A DNA stretch of 64,000 nucleotides from an uncultured Eubacteriales bacterium (GTDB taxonomy: Bacteria; Bacillota; Clostridia; Lachnospirales; Lachnospiraceae): NCBI GenBank assembly GCA_900316755.1, contig ONED01000005.1, positions 1 through 64,000 of the forward strand. The letters are read 5' to 3'. Both the position numbers and the translations under genes were made by a program. Below the pieces are notes generated by a model, which made no database searches, was not told where the DNA came from, and saw only the letters and a program-made list of their open reading frames with translations. The number at the start of each line of letters is the position of its first letter. Within the stretch, counting starts at the first letter, position 1. Of the stretch, positions 44,023 to 53,791 are shown piece by piece.

Positions 44023-45765
44023 CTAAAGACCTTTTGTTCTTCTGATAATTCCTGCCATTGCTTTTTGTGTGGTTAGTTCATAGTCTGTGTGGAATCCGGC
44101 ATTTTTGTGTAATTCATCTGTTATCTCGGTGCGTGTATATGCAGGAATGTAACCTTCGTTACCAACAGATGTCATATTCATGTTTTTGAGTGTTTCTATG
44201 ATTTCATCACAAGTATATTTTTCATCTAATTGTTTTTCTAAGATTCTGTATAACAGTAGTGCGATGAAGCAGGTTAGGAAGTGTGCTTCGATACGGTCAT
44301 CGCGCTGTAAGTACACCGGTCTTGCACTGAATTCTGATTTCATGATTCGGAAAGATTCTTCGATTTGCCATCTGTCATGATTTATCTTTGCGATATCCCA
44401 AGGGTCATCATCGAGGTTTGTACACACGGCGTAGAAGCCGTCATACTTTGCTTCTTCTTGAATTGCTTCTGTGTTTAACTGGTATACTTTGTTTTCAGCT
44501 ATTTCACCATCATTTGTGACATTTGTTTTTGTTATGAAGCGTTTTGCATCCGTTTGAGAATGTTTGTCAAGAGAGGATGGCTTTTGCATTGCTTTGATTG
44601 CTCGTTCCACTTGATGATTTCTAATGGTCTGTTGGTACAGTTTATATTTTAAAGAGTAAGTTACGATAAGGTTTTGGTCGAATGCAATGTCTCTTTCTTC
44701 ATCCCAACTTTCAATCCATTTTTGTTTATAAAAGAGTTTCTTCCTGTTTTCCGGAGTATCCTCCAATTTAGAAATATCGAATGTTTCATCACTTCCTTCC
44801 AAAGACCAGCCAGTAGGGTCAAGAGCCCATACTTTTGTTTCATCTTTTAGTTTCTTGATAGATTGTGTAGTAATAAAACTGCGTTCTCCATAGTTGTTAA
44901 ACTTTCTGTTTGCCTCTGATGAAAGACCTGCATCTGTGCAGACAATGAACTTTGAGAGTTCAAAGTCACGCAGGATCTGTTGTTCCAAAGGCTTCAGCGA
45001 CAGTTGTTCATTCTGATTTCCTTTATTGATACAGAATGCAAGTGGAATACCCGATTTATCCATGAATAGTCCCATCTGTACGATTGGGTTCGGTCGGTGC
45101 TCCTTGCTAGGTCCGTATTGTTTGAGCCCCGCTTCCTGTTCAATTTCAAAGAAGTAATTGGTGCAGTCATAGTACAACACGCCTGTACTGCGTTTTAATA
45201 CTTTTTTTGAGTTCTTGTAGAGTTGAGCCTGTACATAATCAGAATCTTCTGCAAGAACGCTGAGCGCACGATAGATGTGGTGTAACTCAAAGTTCGGTTG
45301 TTCAATCAGACTCTTGGACTGCTCCATACAAGAGAGTTTGGAAGAAGGGTAGAGGATTCTTCCGTACACCAGTCTTGAAAGAATGGAATTAAGGTCATAG
45401 TCAAAAGAATGATTCTTTGTTACTTTTCTGCAGATGCTTGGAAGTCCAAGTTGATAGTATATCTTTTGCAGAAAGAGGTATCCGGCATTAAAAGAGAATT
45501 GTTTGCCGACCGGGATGCGAGTGTCAGTAGCAAAAGGAATCAGAACCTTATGATTCTTGTTGGCTTCATCCTGATTTAATTTCTCAATGTAAGCACGAGC
45601 CCATGCTTCGGCGTCGTCTACGCCATAAGTTTCTTTGATATATTTTTCAGTCCCAAGCTTTTCTACTATTTCTGATGAGTTTTTTCCCTCGCGACGAATT
45701 GAACGAATTACATAAAAAGATTTCGCATTTTTTGATGGACTAATTTTTAATCTCATATACAACAC
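44023..45765 (-). CDS. IS1634-family (IS4-like) transposase
   Basis: 580 residues. The N-terminus MLYMRLKISPSKNAKSFYVI is typical; the DDE catalytic region includes VLYYDCTNYFFEIE, FIVCTDAGLSSEANRKF and, near the C-terminus, YDGFYAVCTNLDDDPWDIAKINHDRWQIEESFRIMKSEF with the E of the Y-(2)-R-(3)-E-type motif. No frameshift seen, so it may be active. I could not find the terminal inverted repeats; the element probably lies between about 43.99 and 45.85 kb. It sits next to tRNA-Gly. Confidence 0.88.
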   Translation of the reverse strand: MLYMRLKISPSKNAKSFYVIRSIRREGKNSSEIVEKLGTEKYIKETYGVDDAEAWARAYIEKLNQDEANKNHKVLIPFATDTRIPVGKQFSFNAGYLFLQKIYYQLGLPSICRKVTKNHSFDYDLNSILSRLVYGRILYPSSKLSCMEQSKSLIEQPNFELHHIYRALSVLAEDSDYVQAQLYKNSKKVLKRSTGVLYYDCTNYFFEIEQEAGLKQYGPSKEHRPNPIVQMGLFMDKSGIPLAFCINKGNQNEQLSLKPLEQQILRDFELSKFIVCTDAGLSSEANRKFNNYGERSFITTQSIKKLKDETKVWALDPTGWSLEGSDETFDISKLEDTPENRKKLFYKQKWIESWDEERDIAFDQNLIVTYSLKYKLYQQTIRNHQVERAIKAMQKPSSLDKHSQTDAKRFITKTNVTNDGEIAENKVYQLNTEAIQEEAKYDGFYAVCTNLDDDPWDIAKINHDRWQIEESFRIMKSEFSARPVYLQRDDRIEAHFLTCFIALLLYRILEKQLDEKYTCDEIIETLKNMNMTSVGNEGYIPAYTRTEITDELHKNAGFHTDYELTTQKAMAGIIRRTKGL

Positions 45766-45895
45766 ATCCTTCCTGTCCTATAATAGTATTATAACACAGT
45801 ACGGCGGTACGGTCTACAAGAATTTTAAATTTGTGCACAAATTTTATTCTTCTCTTTTGGAATGGTGGAGGCCTCAAAAAAATTGAAAAAGTATA

Positions 45896-45924
45896 TTGAC
45901 AGTATTCAAATCCCATGTTATTAT
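45896..45924 (+). promoter_or_regulatory. Promoter of tRNA-Gly
   Basis: -35 TTGACA (45896-45901), a 17-base spacer and -10 TATTAT (45919-45924), with an extended TG two bases before the -10. Confidence 0.7.
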
Positions 45925-45961
45925 AATGCTCGTGTGAAAAACAATTTCAAAATATTTATAT

Positions 45962-46032
45962 GCGGGTGTAGTTCAATGGTAGAACACCAGCCTTCCAAGC
46001 TGGATACGTGGGTTCGATTCCCATCACCCGCT
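45962..46032 (+). tRNA. tRNA-Gly (anticodon TCC)
   Basis: 71-nt cloverleaf: acceptor gcgggtg/cacccgc, D-arm with gttcaatggtagaac, anticodon arm ccagc-cTTCCAAg-ctgg giving TCC, and T-arm gtgggTTCGATTcccat. The discriminator base is T and CCA is not encoded. A T-run follows at once. Confidence 0.97.
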
Positions 46033-46146
46033 TTTTTCTATGTCATATTCCGGTCCGCCAATAAGACTTCTTATCCAAGTTGTATCAGTTTGACAATCCT
46101 AACGAAGAATGGTATCGTATAAATCAGAAAGAAAAGAGGAATGATG

Positions 46147-47340
46147 ATGCAGTATTATAAAAGAGTGTTTATAATTGTACTGGATTCCTTGGGAATCGGA
46201 CCGATGAAGGATTCACCGGATTACGGGGATGTCGGAGTCAATACTTTGGGGCACATTGCGGAGCACGCAAACGAATTTTGTATTCCAAATTTGCGGAAAC
46301 TGGGGCTTGCCAATCTCTGTAAGTTAAAAGGGATAGAGCCGGAAGAGGCGCCGCTTGGGAAATATGCAAAGCTAAATGAAAAGAGTCTGGGAAAGGATAC
46401 CATGACCGGGCACTGGGAAATGATGGGGCTGTATACGACGAAGCCGTTTCGGATGTTTTCAGAACACGGATTTCCAAAAGAACTGATAGATGAACTGTCC
46501 AGGCGGACGGGAAGAACGATTATCGGGAATAAGAGCGCCAGCGGTACAGAGATTCTGGAAGAACTTGGGGAAGAGGAGATTACAAAGGGACATTTGATTG
46601 TATACACATCGGCGGATTCTGTGCTGCAGATTTGCGGGAACGAGGAGACAATGGGACTGGAAACATTGTATCATTATTGCGAGATTGCCCGGGAACTGAC
46701 CTTAAAAGAAGAGTGGAGAGTCGGCCGTGTCATTGCAAGACCCTATGTCGGAAAAAAACGGGGCGAGTTTGTGCGAACCGCCAATCGCCACGATTATGCG
46801 CTGAAACCAAGCGGGGAGACGGTGCTTACGGCGCTGAAACAGCAGGGATATGATGTGATTTCAGTGGGAAAGATTTTTGATATTTTTGCCGGTGAGGGAC
46901 TGACGGAGTCAAACAAATCTAAGTCTTCCGTGCATGGCATGGAGCAGACCATCGCGATTGCAAAGCGGGATTTTCACGGACTGTGTTTTACCAATCTGGT
47001 GGATTTTGATGCGCTTTGGGGACACCGGAGAAATGTAGAAGGGTATCAGAGAGAAATAGAAAAGTTTGATGAAAAACTAGGAGAATTTCTTCCTGTAATT
47101 CGGGAGGATGATTTGCTGATTCTGACGGCAGACCACGGAAATGACCCTACCTATACGGGCACGGATCATACCAGAGAAAAGGTTCCCTTCCTTGCATGGT
47201 CTCCGAAAATGGAACAGGGAGGTCCCCTGCCGGAACAGGATACGTTTGCAGTGATTGGGGCAACGATTGCAGAGAACTTCGGCATCCATATGCCGCAAGG
47301 GTGTATCGGGGAATCCCTATTGGAACAGTTAATGAAGTGA
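46147..47340 (+). CDS. deoB: Phosphopentomutase
   Basis: About 397 residues of the alkaline-phosphatase superfamily. It interconverts (deoxy)ribose-1-phosphate and -5-phosphate in nucleoside breakdown. Visible: metal site [21 protein letters not shown], catalytic Thr in [12 protein letters not shown], and [23 protein letters not shown] at the end. Three ATG in a row exist (46141-46149); the third is about seven bases from AGAGGA and is preferred. It forms an operon with deoC, which carries out the next step. Confidence 0.95.
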   Translation: MQYYKRVFIIVLDSLGIGPMKDSPDYGDVGVNTLGHIAEHANEFCIPNLRKLGLANLCKLKGIEPEEAPLGKYAKLNEKSLGKDTMTGHWEMMGLYTTKPFRMFSEHGFPKELIDELSRRTGRTIIGNKSASGTEILEELGEEEITKGHLIVYTSADSVLQICGNEETMGLETLYHYCEIARELTLKEEWRVGRVIARPYVGKKRGEFVRTANRHDYALKPSGETVLTALKQQGYDVISVGKIFDIFAGEGLTESNKSKSSVHGMEQTIAIAKRDFHGLCFTNLVDFDALWGHRRNVEGYQREIEKFDEKLGEFLPVIREDDLLILTADHGNDPTYTGTDHTREKVPFLAWSPKMEQGGPLPEQDTFAVIGATIAENFGIHMPQGCIGESLLEQLMK

Positions 47341-47350
47341 CAGGAGAGAC

Positions 47351-48001
47351 ATGGGAATGGAGAAACAGGAAATTTTAAAGCGATTGGACCATACTTTATT
47401 GAAACAGACGGCAACATGGGAGCAGATTCGGCACATTTGCGACGAGGGAATGGCGTATCATACGGCATCTGTCTGCATCCCACCCTGTTTTGTCAAACAG
47501 GCAAAGGAATATGTGGGTGACAGCGTGGCAGTTTGTACGGTGATTGGATTTCCAAACGGGAATACAACGACGGCAGTGAAGGTGTTTGAAACGGAAGACG
47601 CCTTAAGAAACGGTGCCGATGAAATCGATATGGTAATCAATATCGGGGACGTAAAGGCAGGAGACTATGAGAAGGTTCTGAAGGAAATCAAGGCAGTAAA
47701 GGCGGTCTGCGGGGAAACGATTTTGAAGGTGATTATTGAGACCTGTCTTTTGACGGAGGAAGAAAAAATCAAGATGTGTGAAGTGGTGACGGAATCGGGA
47801 GCAGATTTTATCAAGACTTCCACCGGATTTTCTGTGGCGGGAGCGACGTTTGCCGACGTGAAACTCATGCGGGAGCATGTGGGAGCGCAGGTGAAAGTCA
47901 AAGCGGCCGGAGGAATCAGCACCATGGAAGATGCAGAAAAATTTCTTTCTCTGGGGGCAGAACGGCTTGGGACGAGCCGGCTGATTGCACTCTGTAGGTA
48001 A
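47351..48001 (+). CDS. deoC: Deoxyribose-phosphate aldolase
   Basis: 216 residues. Cleaves deoxyribose-5-phosphate to acetaldehyde and glyceraldehyde-3-phosphate. Class I aldolase barrel: [15 protein letters not shown] (start), [28 protein letters not shown], Schiff-base region [11 protein letters not shown] (Lys) and [16 protein letters not shown]. It follows deoB by ten bases. Normal length; the end [11 protein letters not shown] is slightly short. Confidence 0.96.
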   Translation: MGMEKQEILKRLDHTLLKQTATWEQIRHICDEGMAYHTASVCIPPCFVKQAKEYVGDSVAVCTVIGFPNGNTTTAVKVFETEDALRNGADEIDMVINIGDVKAGDYEKVLKEIKAVKAVCGETILKVIIETCLLTEEEKIKMCEVVTESGADFIKTSTGFSVAGATFADVKLMREHVGAQVKVKAAGGISTMEDAEKFLSLGAERLGTSRLIALCR

Positions 48002-48104
48002 ACGGGATTCTTAAAGATTCATAAAGATTGGAAATTTTCACACAAAATACACACGGATTGTGATATACTTCTAGAATACAATCAGATTTTTAGCAGGGGG
48101 ATTC

Positions 48105-48947
48105 ATGTTTGGGTACGTCGTGGCACATAAGCCGGAATTAAAAATGCGGGAATTTCAGAAATATAAGGCGTATTATTGCGGATTGTGCCGGGTGCTTCGC
48201 GAGAAGTACGGACTGCCGGGACAGATGACGCTCACGTACGATATGACGTTTCTGATTATTTTGCTGACTTCCCTTTATGAATGCGAGCCTTGGGTGACCG
48301 AGGAGCGCTGCGTGATACATCCTGTGAAAAAGCAGAAGATGCTCTGCAATGAGATTACGGAGTATGCGGCAGACATGAATCTGATTTTGACCTATTACCA
48401 TTTCGTGGATGACTGGAAGGACGAGAAAAGCAAGGCAGGACTCTTGGGACTGAGAGCACTTCACAAGACCTATCTGAAATTGGAAGAAACGTATCCGGAA
48501 AAATGTCTTGTGATTCGGAAATGCTTAAAACTCCTTCACAAATGTGAGGAGCGGGACGAGAAAAATATAGACATCACCGCAAGATATTTTGGTGAATTGA
48601 TGAGTGAGCTTCTGGTATATCGGCAGGACGTCTGGGAAAAGACCCTTCGAAGGATGGGTTTTTATCTGGGAAAGTTTATCTATATTATGGATGCCTATGA
48701 TGACGTGGAGAAAGATAGGGAGAAGGGAAACTATAATGCGCTGACTGGGCTTTATGGAGAACCGGACTTTGATAAAAGATGTGAGGAAATGCTGAATTAT
48801 GTCCTTGCAGAGTGTACGAGCCAGTTTGAGCGGCTTCCCTGCGTGGAGGATGCTGAAATTTTAAGAAATATTCTCTATGCGGGCGTGTGGAGCAGGTTTG
48901 ATAAGAAACAAAAGGAGGAGAAAGAAGATGATAGCAAATCCTTATGA
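48105..48947 (+). CDS. DUF5685 family protein
   Basis: 280 residues, soluble and mostly helical. Cys-rich N-terminal stretch [14 protein letters not shown] (about 24-37), and [33 protein letters not shown] in the C-terminal half. No known activity. It is followed by a J-domain gene whose start lies 20 bases inside its end, a recurrent pair in Lachnospiraceae (from memory), so the two may work together in protein folding or metal handling. A run of GGGGG precedes the ATG. Confidence 0.72.
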   Translation: MFGYVVAHKPELKMREFQKYKAYYCGLCRVLREKYGLPGQMTLTYDMTFLIILLTSLYECEPWVTEERCVIHPVKKQKMLCNEITEYAADMNLILTYYHFVDDWKDEKSKAGLLGLRALHKTYLKLEETYPEKCLVIRKCLKLLHKCEERDEKNIDITARYFGELMSELLVYRQDVWEKTLRRMGFYLGKFIYIMDAYDDVEKDREKGNYNALTGLYGEPDFDKRCEEMLNYVLAECTSQFERLPCVEDAEILRNILYAGVWSRFDKKQKEEKEDDSKSL

Positions 48948-49557
48948 GATACTTGGGGTATCTCCCAATGCAAGTAATGACGAAATAAAGAAGGCATACC
49001 GGGAACTGAGCAGGAAGTACCATCCGGACTCTTATGCGGATAATCCGCTTGCCGGTTTGGCAGAGGAAAAGTTTAAAGAGGTGCAGGAAGCATACGACCA
49101 GATTATGAAACAGCGGGAGAGCGGTGGCTCCTATTATGCAGGGGGACAGAGCCAATCCCAGTATTCCGGTTCTGCGACCTATGGCAGTCAGGAAGCGGCG
49201 GAGTTTCAGGCAGTGCGTAATTTCATCAATGCAAGAAGGTTCCGTGAGGCATTGAATGTGTTGTCCGGTATCCCAAATCGAAATGCAATGTGGTATTATT
49301 ATAGTGCCGTTTCTAATATGGGAATCGGAAATAACCTGATGGCAGTGGAGCATGCAAGGCAGGCGGCGGCTATGGAACCGGGTAACATGGAATACGTGAA
49401 TTTCGCAAACCAGCTTCAGTATCGGGGACAGCAGTATCAGTCGACCGGAAGCGGATATGGACGGCAGACTTTCGGCACCGGAAATCTTTGCTGTGATTTG
49501 TGGTGTGCGGATACGCTTTGTGAATGTATGGGAGGCGATTTGTGCTCATGCATGTAA
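48928..49557 (+). CDS. J-domain (DnaJ-like) protein with Cys-rich tail
   Basis: About 209 residues from ATG 48928 (GGAGGAG 8 bases upstream). J domain 1-65 with [32 protein letters not shown], where HPD, the DnaK-contact motif, is intact. Then a Gly/Ser/Gln linker, a TPR-like helical part (about 100-170) and a tail [20 protein letters not shown] with seven Cys, possibly a metal site. No zinc-finger or client domains of true DnaJ. It overlaps its neighbours on both sides. Confidence 0.82.
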   Translation: MIANPYEILGVSPNASNDEIKKAYRELSRKYHPDSYADNPLAGLAEEKFKEVQEAYDQIMKQRESGGSYYAGGQSQSQYSGSATYGSQEAAEFQAVRNFINARRFREALNVLSGIPNRNAMWYYYSAVSNMGIGNNLMAVEHARQAAAMEPGNMEYVNFANQLQYRGQQYQSTGSGYGRQTFGTGNLCCDLWCADTLCECMGGDLCSCM

Positions 49558-50060
49558 ATGCGAAAAAAATAGCAACAGCCGGTCTTTTGGCAGCGTTTTC
49601 CGCTGTTTTGATAGTGCTTGCTTCGGTAATCGAGAGCAGCAGTTTGTTTTTTATTGCAGCAGCTTCTTTCTGTGTGGGAATTGCGCTCCGTGAATGGGGA
49701 ATCGGCTTGGGAGCAGGATATCTGGTTGCCAGCACTCTGGTAAATTTAATTGTTTCTCCAAACAAGTTTTATTGTTTGACATTTGCGGCAATGGGGCTGT
49801 ATCTTTTGCTTGTCGAACTCTTTTGGAAAAGAACGAAGCACAGGACGGTGGCACTGTGGGTGTTTAAATATGTGATTTTTAATTGTATGTATCTCCCGGC
49901 TCTGGTATTTTTTCAGGAATTATTTTTTACAAAAAAGATTACGGGTATTCTGTGGATTGTGGTTCTTCTGGCGGGGCAGGCAGCGTTATTCGTATATGAC
50001 GAAGCATATCGGTATTTTCAGCGTGTGATTTGGGGAAAACTGAGGGGAAAGCTACAATGA
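49542..50060 (+). CDS. Small integral membrane protein of unknown function
   Basis: About 172 residues with five hydrophobic helices (about 10-30, 35-55, 60-80, 90-110 and 125-150). The shape is reminiscent of ECF transporter S components or other small permeases, but I see no specific signature. GTG 49542 lies six bases after GGAGG and is preferred; ATG 49548 is an in-frame alternative. It overlaps the J-domain gene by 16 bases and its stop overlaps the next start as ATGA. Confidence 0.7.
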   Translation: MLMHVNAKKIATAGLLAAFSAVLIVLASVIESSSLFFIAAASFCVGIALREWGIGLGAGYLVASTLVNLIVSPNKFYCLTFAAMGLYLLLVELFWKRTKHRTVALWVFKYVIFNCMYLPALVFFQELFFTKKITGILWIVVLLAGQAALFVYDEAYRYFQRVIWGKLRGKLQ

Positions 50061-50692
50061 TTCAGACGTGGATAGCAGATGTGAGTCCGCTTTACAAGAA
50101 AGAAATTTATTTACAATATTATTATAAGGTACCGAAATGGCGGCAAGAGAAGGCAGACCGTCTTCAAAAACATCCGGATAGGGCTCTGAGTATAGGTGCA
50201 TGGGTGTTATTACAACGGATGGAGAAAGAATATAGTTTACAGAAAAACTGTCTCTATAACATTTCCCATTCCGGAAGCTGTGTGCTTTGTTCTGTAGAGG
50301 ATAAAGGAGGGAAAAGCAGCCGGCTGGGATGTGATTTGGAAGAAGTAAAGTTGTCGTGGAATCGGAAGGTTGCAGAACGATTTTTTAGGGAAAGCGAGTT
50401 TTGCAGGATACGGGATTGCGGGAACGAAGAAGAAAAGAGGGAATTGTTTTTTCGGTACTGGGTTCTGAAGGAAAGCTTTCTGAAAGCGACACGGATGGGT
50501 CTTTCTCTTGGCATGGATTCCTTTGAAATCGGGTTTTCTGATGAGGACAAGCCATATCTTATGGATAAGCCCCAGACTTTTTGGGAAGAGTATTATTTTA
50601 GGGAATATGCAGTGGACGGATTGCCGTATCGGATTGCGGTGTGCGCAGATTGTGAAGATTTTGCGCCTAAGATACGGGTTGCAACATTATAA
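50057..50692 (+). CDS. 4'-phosphopantetheinyl transferase, Sfp type
   Basis: About 211 residues from ATG 50057. It would move phosphopantetheine from CoA to a carrier protein. Motifs: NISHSGSCVLC (substrate loop), GCDLEEVKLS (Mg2+-binding D-x-E, about 91-100) and FFRYWVLKESFLKATRMGLSL (K-E-S-x-x-K). Sfp-type enzymes usually serve non-ribosomal or polyketide pathways, none of which is in this window. Stop/start overlap with the membrane protein (ATGA). Confidence 0.87.
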   Translation: MIQTWIADVSPLYKKEIYLQYYYKVPKWRQEKADRLQKHPDRALSIGAWVLLQRMEKEYSLQKNCLYNISHSGSCVLCSVEDKGGKSSRLGCDLEEVKLSWNRKVAERFFRESEFCRIRDCGNEEEKRELFFRYWVLKESFLKATRMGLSLGMDSFEIGFSDEDKPYLMDKPQTFWEEYYFREYAVDGLPYRIAVCADCEDFAPKIRVATL

Positions 50693-50727
50693 GTAAGATA
50701 TGTATAGGGGATATAAGGGGAAGAAAA

Positions 50728-51570
50728 ATGGGATGGAGAAGAATGGTAATGCGTATTCTGAAGAAAATCCGAAGAATCAACGCACGTATGAGTAGAGAAA
50801 CAAAAAGATTGCTTTTGGTCGGTGTTGCGACAATGCTCGTGGGCTCCTTTTTGGGAGGAAAGATTGCAGGCGCTTCCGAGAGAAAGAAAGCGGAAAAAGA
50901 GCTTTCTGAGGTGACAGAGCAGTTGAAAGCAGAAGGGCAGCATAAGGTAGACGCTCTTCAGGGACAATTGGATGCAGTCTTAAGCACGGAGATAAAGGAT
51001 GTACCGTGGTATCTGGCATTGGTAAACAGTGATCATCCGATGGAGCAGGATTATGATTTGGAGCTTACAGAGCTGGAGTCCGGATACAGCGTAGATTCCA
51101 GAATCGCGGATGAGGCAAAGAAGATGCTTTCCGATGCGAAAGCTGCAGGTATGAAGATTGTGGTTTGTTCTGCTTATCGCTCTGTGGCAAGACAGAAACA
51201 GGTGTTTAATGATTCTGTGAAAGACCGGTTGAATCAGGGGATGGATTATTGGGAGGCATTTGAGGACACGAGGCTCAGTGTGGCGGAACCGGGGACCAGT
51301 GAGCATGCGATGGGACTTGCTCTTGATTTGGTTTCCAACCAATACACGGAATTGGATGAGAGGCAGGAGACAACAAAAGAAGCAAAATGGCTGGCAGAGA
51401 ACTGTTATAAATATGGATTTATTTTGCGGTATCCGCCATCGAAGACAGGGGTTACGGGGATTATTTATGAGCCGTGGCACTATCGATATGTGGGCGTGGA
51501 GGATGCCACAAAGATTACGGAGCTTGGCGTTACACTGGAAGAATATTTAGAGGAATACTATGGAAAATAG
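50728..51570 (+). CDS. D-alanyl-D-alanine carboxypeptidase, VanY/M15 family
   Basis: 280 residues. One membrane helix (about 27-47), a coiled-coil linker (about 50-85), then an M15B peptidase: VVCSAYRS (Arg), EPGTSEHAMGLALDLV (zinc His and Asp of S-x-H-x-x-G-x-A-x-D) and EPWHYRYVG (Glu and His). It trims D-Ala from peptidoglycan pentapeptides outside the cell. Several early ATG codons exist; the first is used here, with GGGGAAG six bases upstream. No van regulator or ligase is nearby, so it is a housekeeping wall enzyme. Confidence 0.88.
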   Translation: MGWRRMVMRILKKIRRINARMSRETKRLLLVGVATMLVGSFLGGKIAGASERKKAEKELSEVTEQLKAEGQHKVDALQGQLDAVLSTEIKDVPWYLALVNSDHPMEQDYDLELTELESGYSVDSRIADEAKKMLSDAKAAGMKIVVCSAYRSVARQKQVFNDSVKDRLNQGMDYWEAFEDTRLSVAEPGTSEHAMGLALDLVSNQYTELDERQETTKEAKWLAENCYKYGFILRYPPSKTGVTGIIYEPWHYRYVGVEDATKITELGVTLEEYLEEYYGK

Positions 51571-51581
51571 GAGGGATTCAA

Positions 51582-52367
51582 ATGGTAGATTTGACGTTCG
51601 GGGAACAGGTAAAGCTTATTCTGGGACGAAAAGGGATGACAATTAAGCAGTTGGCGGAACTGTTTGAGGAGCGCACCGGAAAACCAATGTCCAGACAAAA
51701 TATGACGCAGCGCCTTGGGAGAGACAATTTTCAGGAGCAGGATATGCGCCTCATTGCGGAGATTCTCGGATGCAAATTTGTGCTTAGTATTATGGAGGCG
51801 GAACCTTCTGCCGAAGCCGAAGGAGAACGAGAACAGGTAGTTGTGGAGACGACAGTAGAATCAGTAGCAGAGATGGCAGAGGAGCAAACTACAGCGCAGA
51901 CAGAGGAGCTTCATCCGCTGGAGCGGGAGATTACCGTGGGTGAGTTGGCAGATATGGGGGCAGAAGTCATGGTGCAGGCAGAGGAAGAACAGCCCAAGGA
52001 AGCCGCCGGGTCTGAGGATTCCGAGGAGAGGAATCTGCTGCGGAAGGGAGTGAAAGGGTACTTCCGGAAAAATACACCTGTCGGTGGAGAAGCTACAAGG
52101 GCGGAGACTGTGCTTCCAGAATGGACAAGACCCAAGGAGAAACCTGCAGAATCGGAAAAAGTGGTGGGAGATATCAATCCGTATACCGGAAAAGAATACA
52201 AGACCAACAGTGTGCGTATCCATCCGAAACGGATTGGCTATGTGCAGGTTTATGATCAGGAGCAGCATAAATGGACAGATATGACAGAATGGGCGTTTTT
52301 AGGATATCAAGAGCGGAAAAAGGTGCTTCTTGGAAAGAACTATGAGCCGCCAATTTATTTGGATTAG
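51582..52367 (+). CDS. HTH-domain protein of unknown function
   Basis: About 261 residues from ATG 51582 (AGGAGG 8 bases upstream). Residues 1-70 form an XRE-like helix-turn-helix: FGEQVKLILGRKGMTIKQLAELFEE, MSRQNMTQRLGRDNFQEQDMRLIAEILG. A long acidic, low-complexity linker follows (about 75-180), then a C-terminal conserved part GDINPYTGKEYKTNSVRIHPKR and a tail ending PPIYLD. I recognise no named family. The linker reads like a tether. Confidence 0.65.
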   Translation: MVDLTFGEQVKLILGRKGMTIKQLAELFEERTGKPMSRQNMTQRLGRDNFQEQDMRLIAEILGCKFVLSIMEAEPSAEAEGEREQVVVETTVESVAEMAEEQTTAQTEELHPLEREITVGELADMGAEVMVQAEEEQPKEAAGSEDSEERNLLRKGVKGYFRKNTPVGGEATRAETVLPEWTRPKEKPAESEKVVGDINPYTGKEYKTNSVRIHPKRIGYVQVYDQEQHKWTDMTEWAFLGYQERKKVLLGKNYEPPIYLD

Positions 52368-52377
52368 AGGAATGGGT

Positions 52378-53787
52378 ATGAAATGGCAGCAATTATTATC
52401 CACACAAAGGAGCAGGGAAGTAAAGAGTACCGGGGGAGCCTTAGGCGACCTTAGGAGTGAGTTTGAAAAAGATTACCACCGCATTATTGGAAGCGCTTCC
52501 TTTCGGCGGCTTCAGGATAAGACCCAGGTGTTTCCACTGGACAAAAGTGATTTTATTCGTACAAGGCTGACCCACTCTTTGGAAGTTTCGTCTTTTGGAA
52601 AATCTCTGGGGCAGAATATCGGGGAATATATTCTGACTTACATCAAGGATTCGGATTTTACGGAGAAGAATAAAGAAGAAATCTGCAGTATCCTCCAATG
52701 TGCGGGACTGATACATGATATAGGGAATCCTCCATTTGGACATTTCGGGGAAAGTGCGATTCGGGACTGGTTTCATCGGAATCTGCCGAAACTGACCTTT
52801 CGGGGAAAACATGTTTCGGAACTTCTAACAGAGCAGATGCGGGAAGATTTCTATCATTTTGAAGGGAATGCGCAGGCGCTTCGTCTTGTGACAAAGCTTC
52901 ATTATCTGGTAGATGAGCACGGGATGAATCTAACTTATGCTCTTCTTAATACGATTGTGAAGTATCCCGTCTCCTCTATTGGAATTGATAAAACCACCGG
53001 GAATATCAAAGACAAAAAGATGGGTTACTATTTTGCCGACCGGGAAATCTATGAAGCCATTGCGAAAGCTACAGGAACGGAGGGAAAACGTCATCCACTG
53101 ACCTATATTCTGGAAGCGGCAGACGATATCGCGTACAAGACGGCAGATATAGAAGATGCTTTTGTGAAGGGATTTCTTTCGTACCACCAGTTAAAAGAAG
53201 AACTCGGAAGCCTTCCGGAGAACAGCAGCGGGGATTCCTTTGACCCACTGGAGCGTTTGGAGAGGAAATACCAGAGCGGTATCAAACGGGGCGTACAGAA
53301 TCCGGAAGAGTATGCAGTGAAAAACTGGATTGTACAGGTACAGGGATTCTTGATTAACTGTGCGAGCTATGGTTTTACTTCTCATTATGAAGAGATTATG
53401 GAAGGAACATACCGATATGATATTTTTCACGGTACATATGGGGAAGCTCTGATGGAGCTCCTTGGGGATATGGCATATCGGAGAGTGTTTGCAACACCGG
53501 AAATTTATAAAATGGAAGTGGCAGAATCGGTGATTCTGGACTTTTTAATGGACAAATTTGTGGCAGCCGTGCTTTACTATGATACGGAAGAAAAACTGGG
53601 GGAAATTGAGAAACGTGTCATTTCCTTTATTTCCGAAAATTATAAAAGTGCATATCACTGTCAGGCAGCGGGAAAGAGTGAGGAAGAAAAGCTGTATCTG
53701 CGCCTGCTCCTTGTGACAGACTATATCTGCGGGATGACAGACAGTTATGCGAAGCGGCTGTATCAGGAGCTGAATGCAGTGATATAA
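52378..53787 (+). CDS. dgt: dGTP triphosphohydrolase-like dNTPase
   Basis: About 469 residues from ATG 52378 (AGAGGA upstream). HD-domain hydrolase that splits dNTPs to nucleoside and triphosphate. Metal site: RTRLTHSLEVSSFGKSLG (His), LIHDIGNPPFGHFGE (H-D), EGNAQALRLVTKL and YILEAADDIAYKTADIEDAFVKG (Asp). It keeps dNTP pools balanced and may limit phage. Alternative ATG at 52372. The long inverted repeat begins five bases after its stop and may also terminate its mRNA. Confidence 0.9.
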   Translation: MKWQQLLSTQRSREVKSTGGALGDLRSEFEKDYHRIIGSASFRRLQDKTQVFPLDKSDFIRTRLTHSLEVSSFGKSLGQNIGEYILTYIKDSDFTEKNKEEICSILQCAGLIHDIGNPPFGHFGESAIRDWFHRNLPKLTFRGKHVSELLTEQMREDFYHFEGNAQALRLVTKLHYLVDEHGMNLTYALLNTIVKYPVSSIGIDKTTGNIKDKKMGYYFADREIYEAIAKATGTEGKRHPLTYILEAADDIAYKTADIEDAFVKGFLSYHQLKEELGSLPENSSGDSFDPLERLERKYQSGIKRGVQNPEEYAVKNWIVQVQGFLINCASYGFTSHYEEIMEGTYRYDIFHGTYGEALMELLGDMAYRRVFATPEIYKMEVAESVILDFLMDKFVAAVLYYDTEEKLGEIEKRVISFISENYKSAYHCQAAGKSEEEKLYLRLLLVTDYICGMTDSYAKRLYQELNAVI

Positions 53788-53791
53788 AAAT

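Noticed and set aside
45825..45843. Palindrome aaatttgtgcacaaattt as the terminal repeat of the IS1634 element
   Set aside because: No matching partner was found at the other end of the transposase gene.
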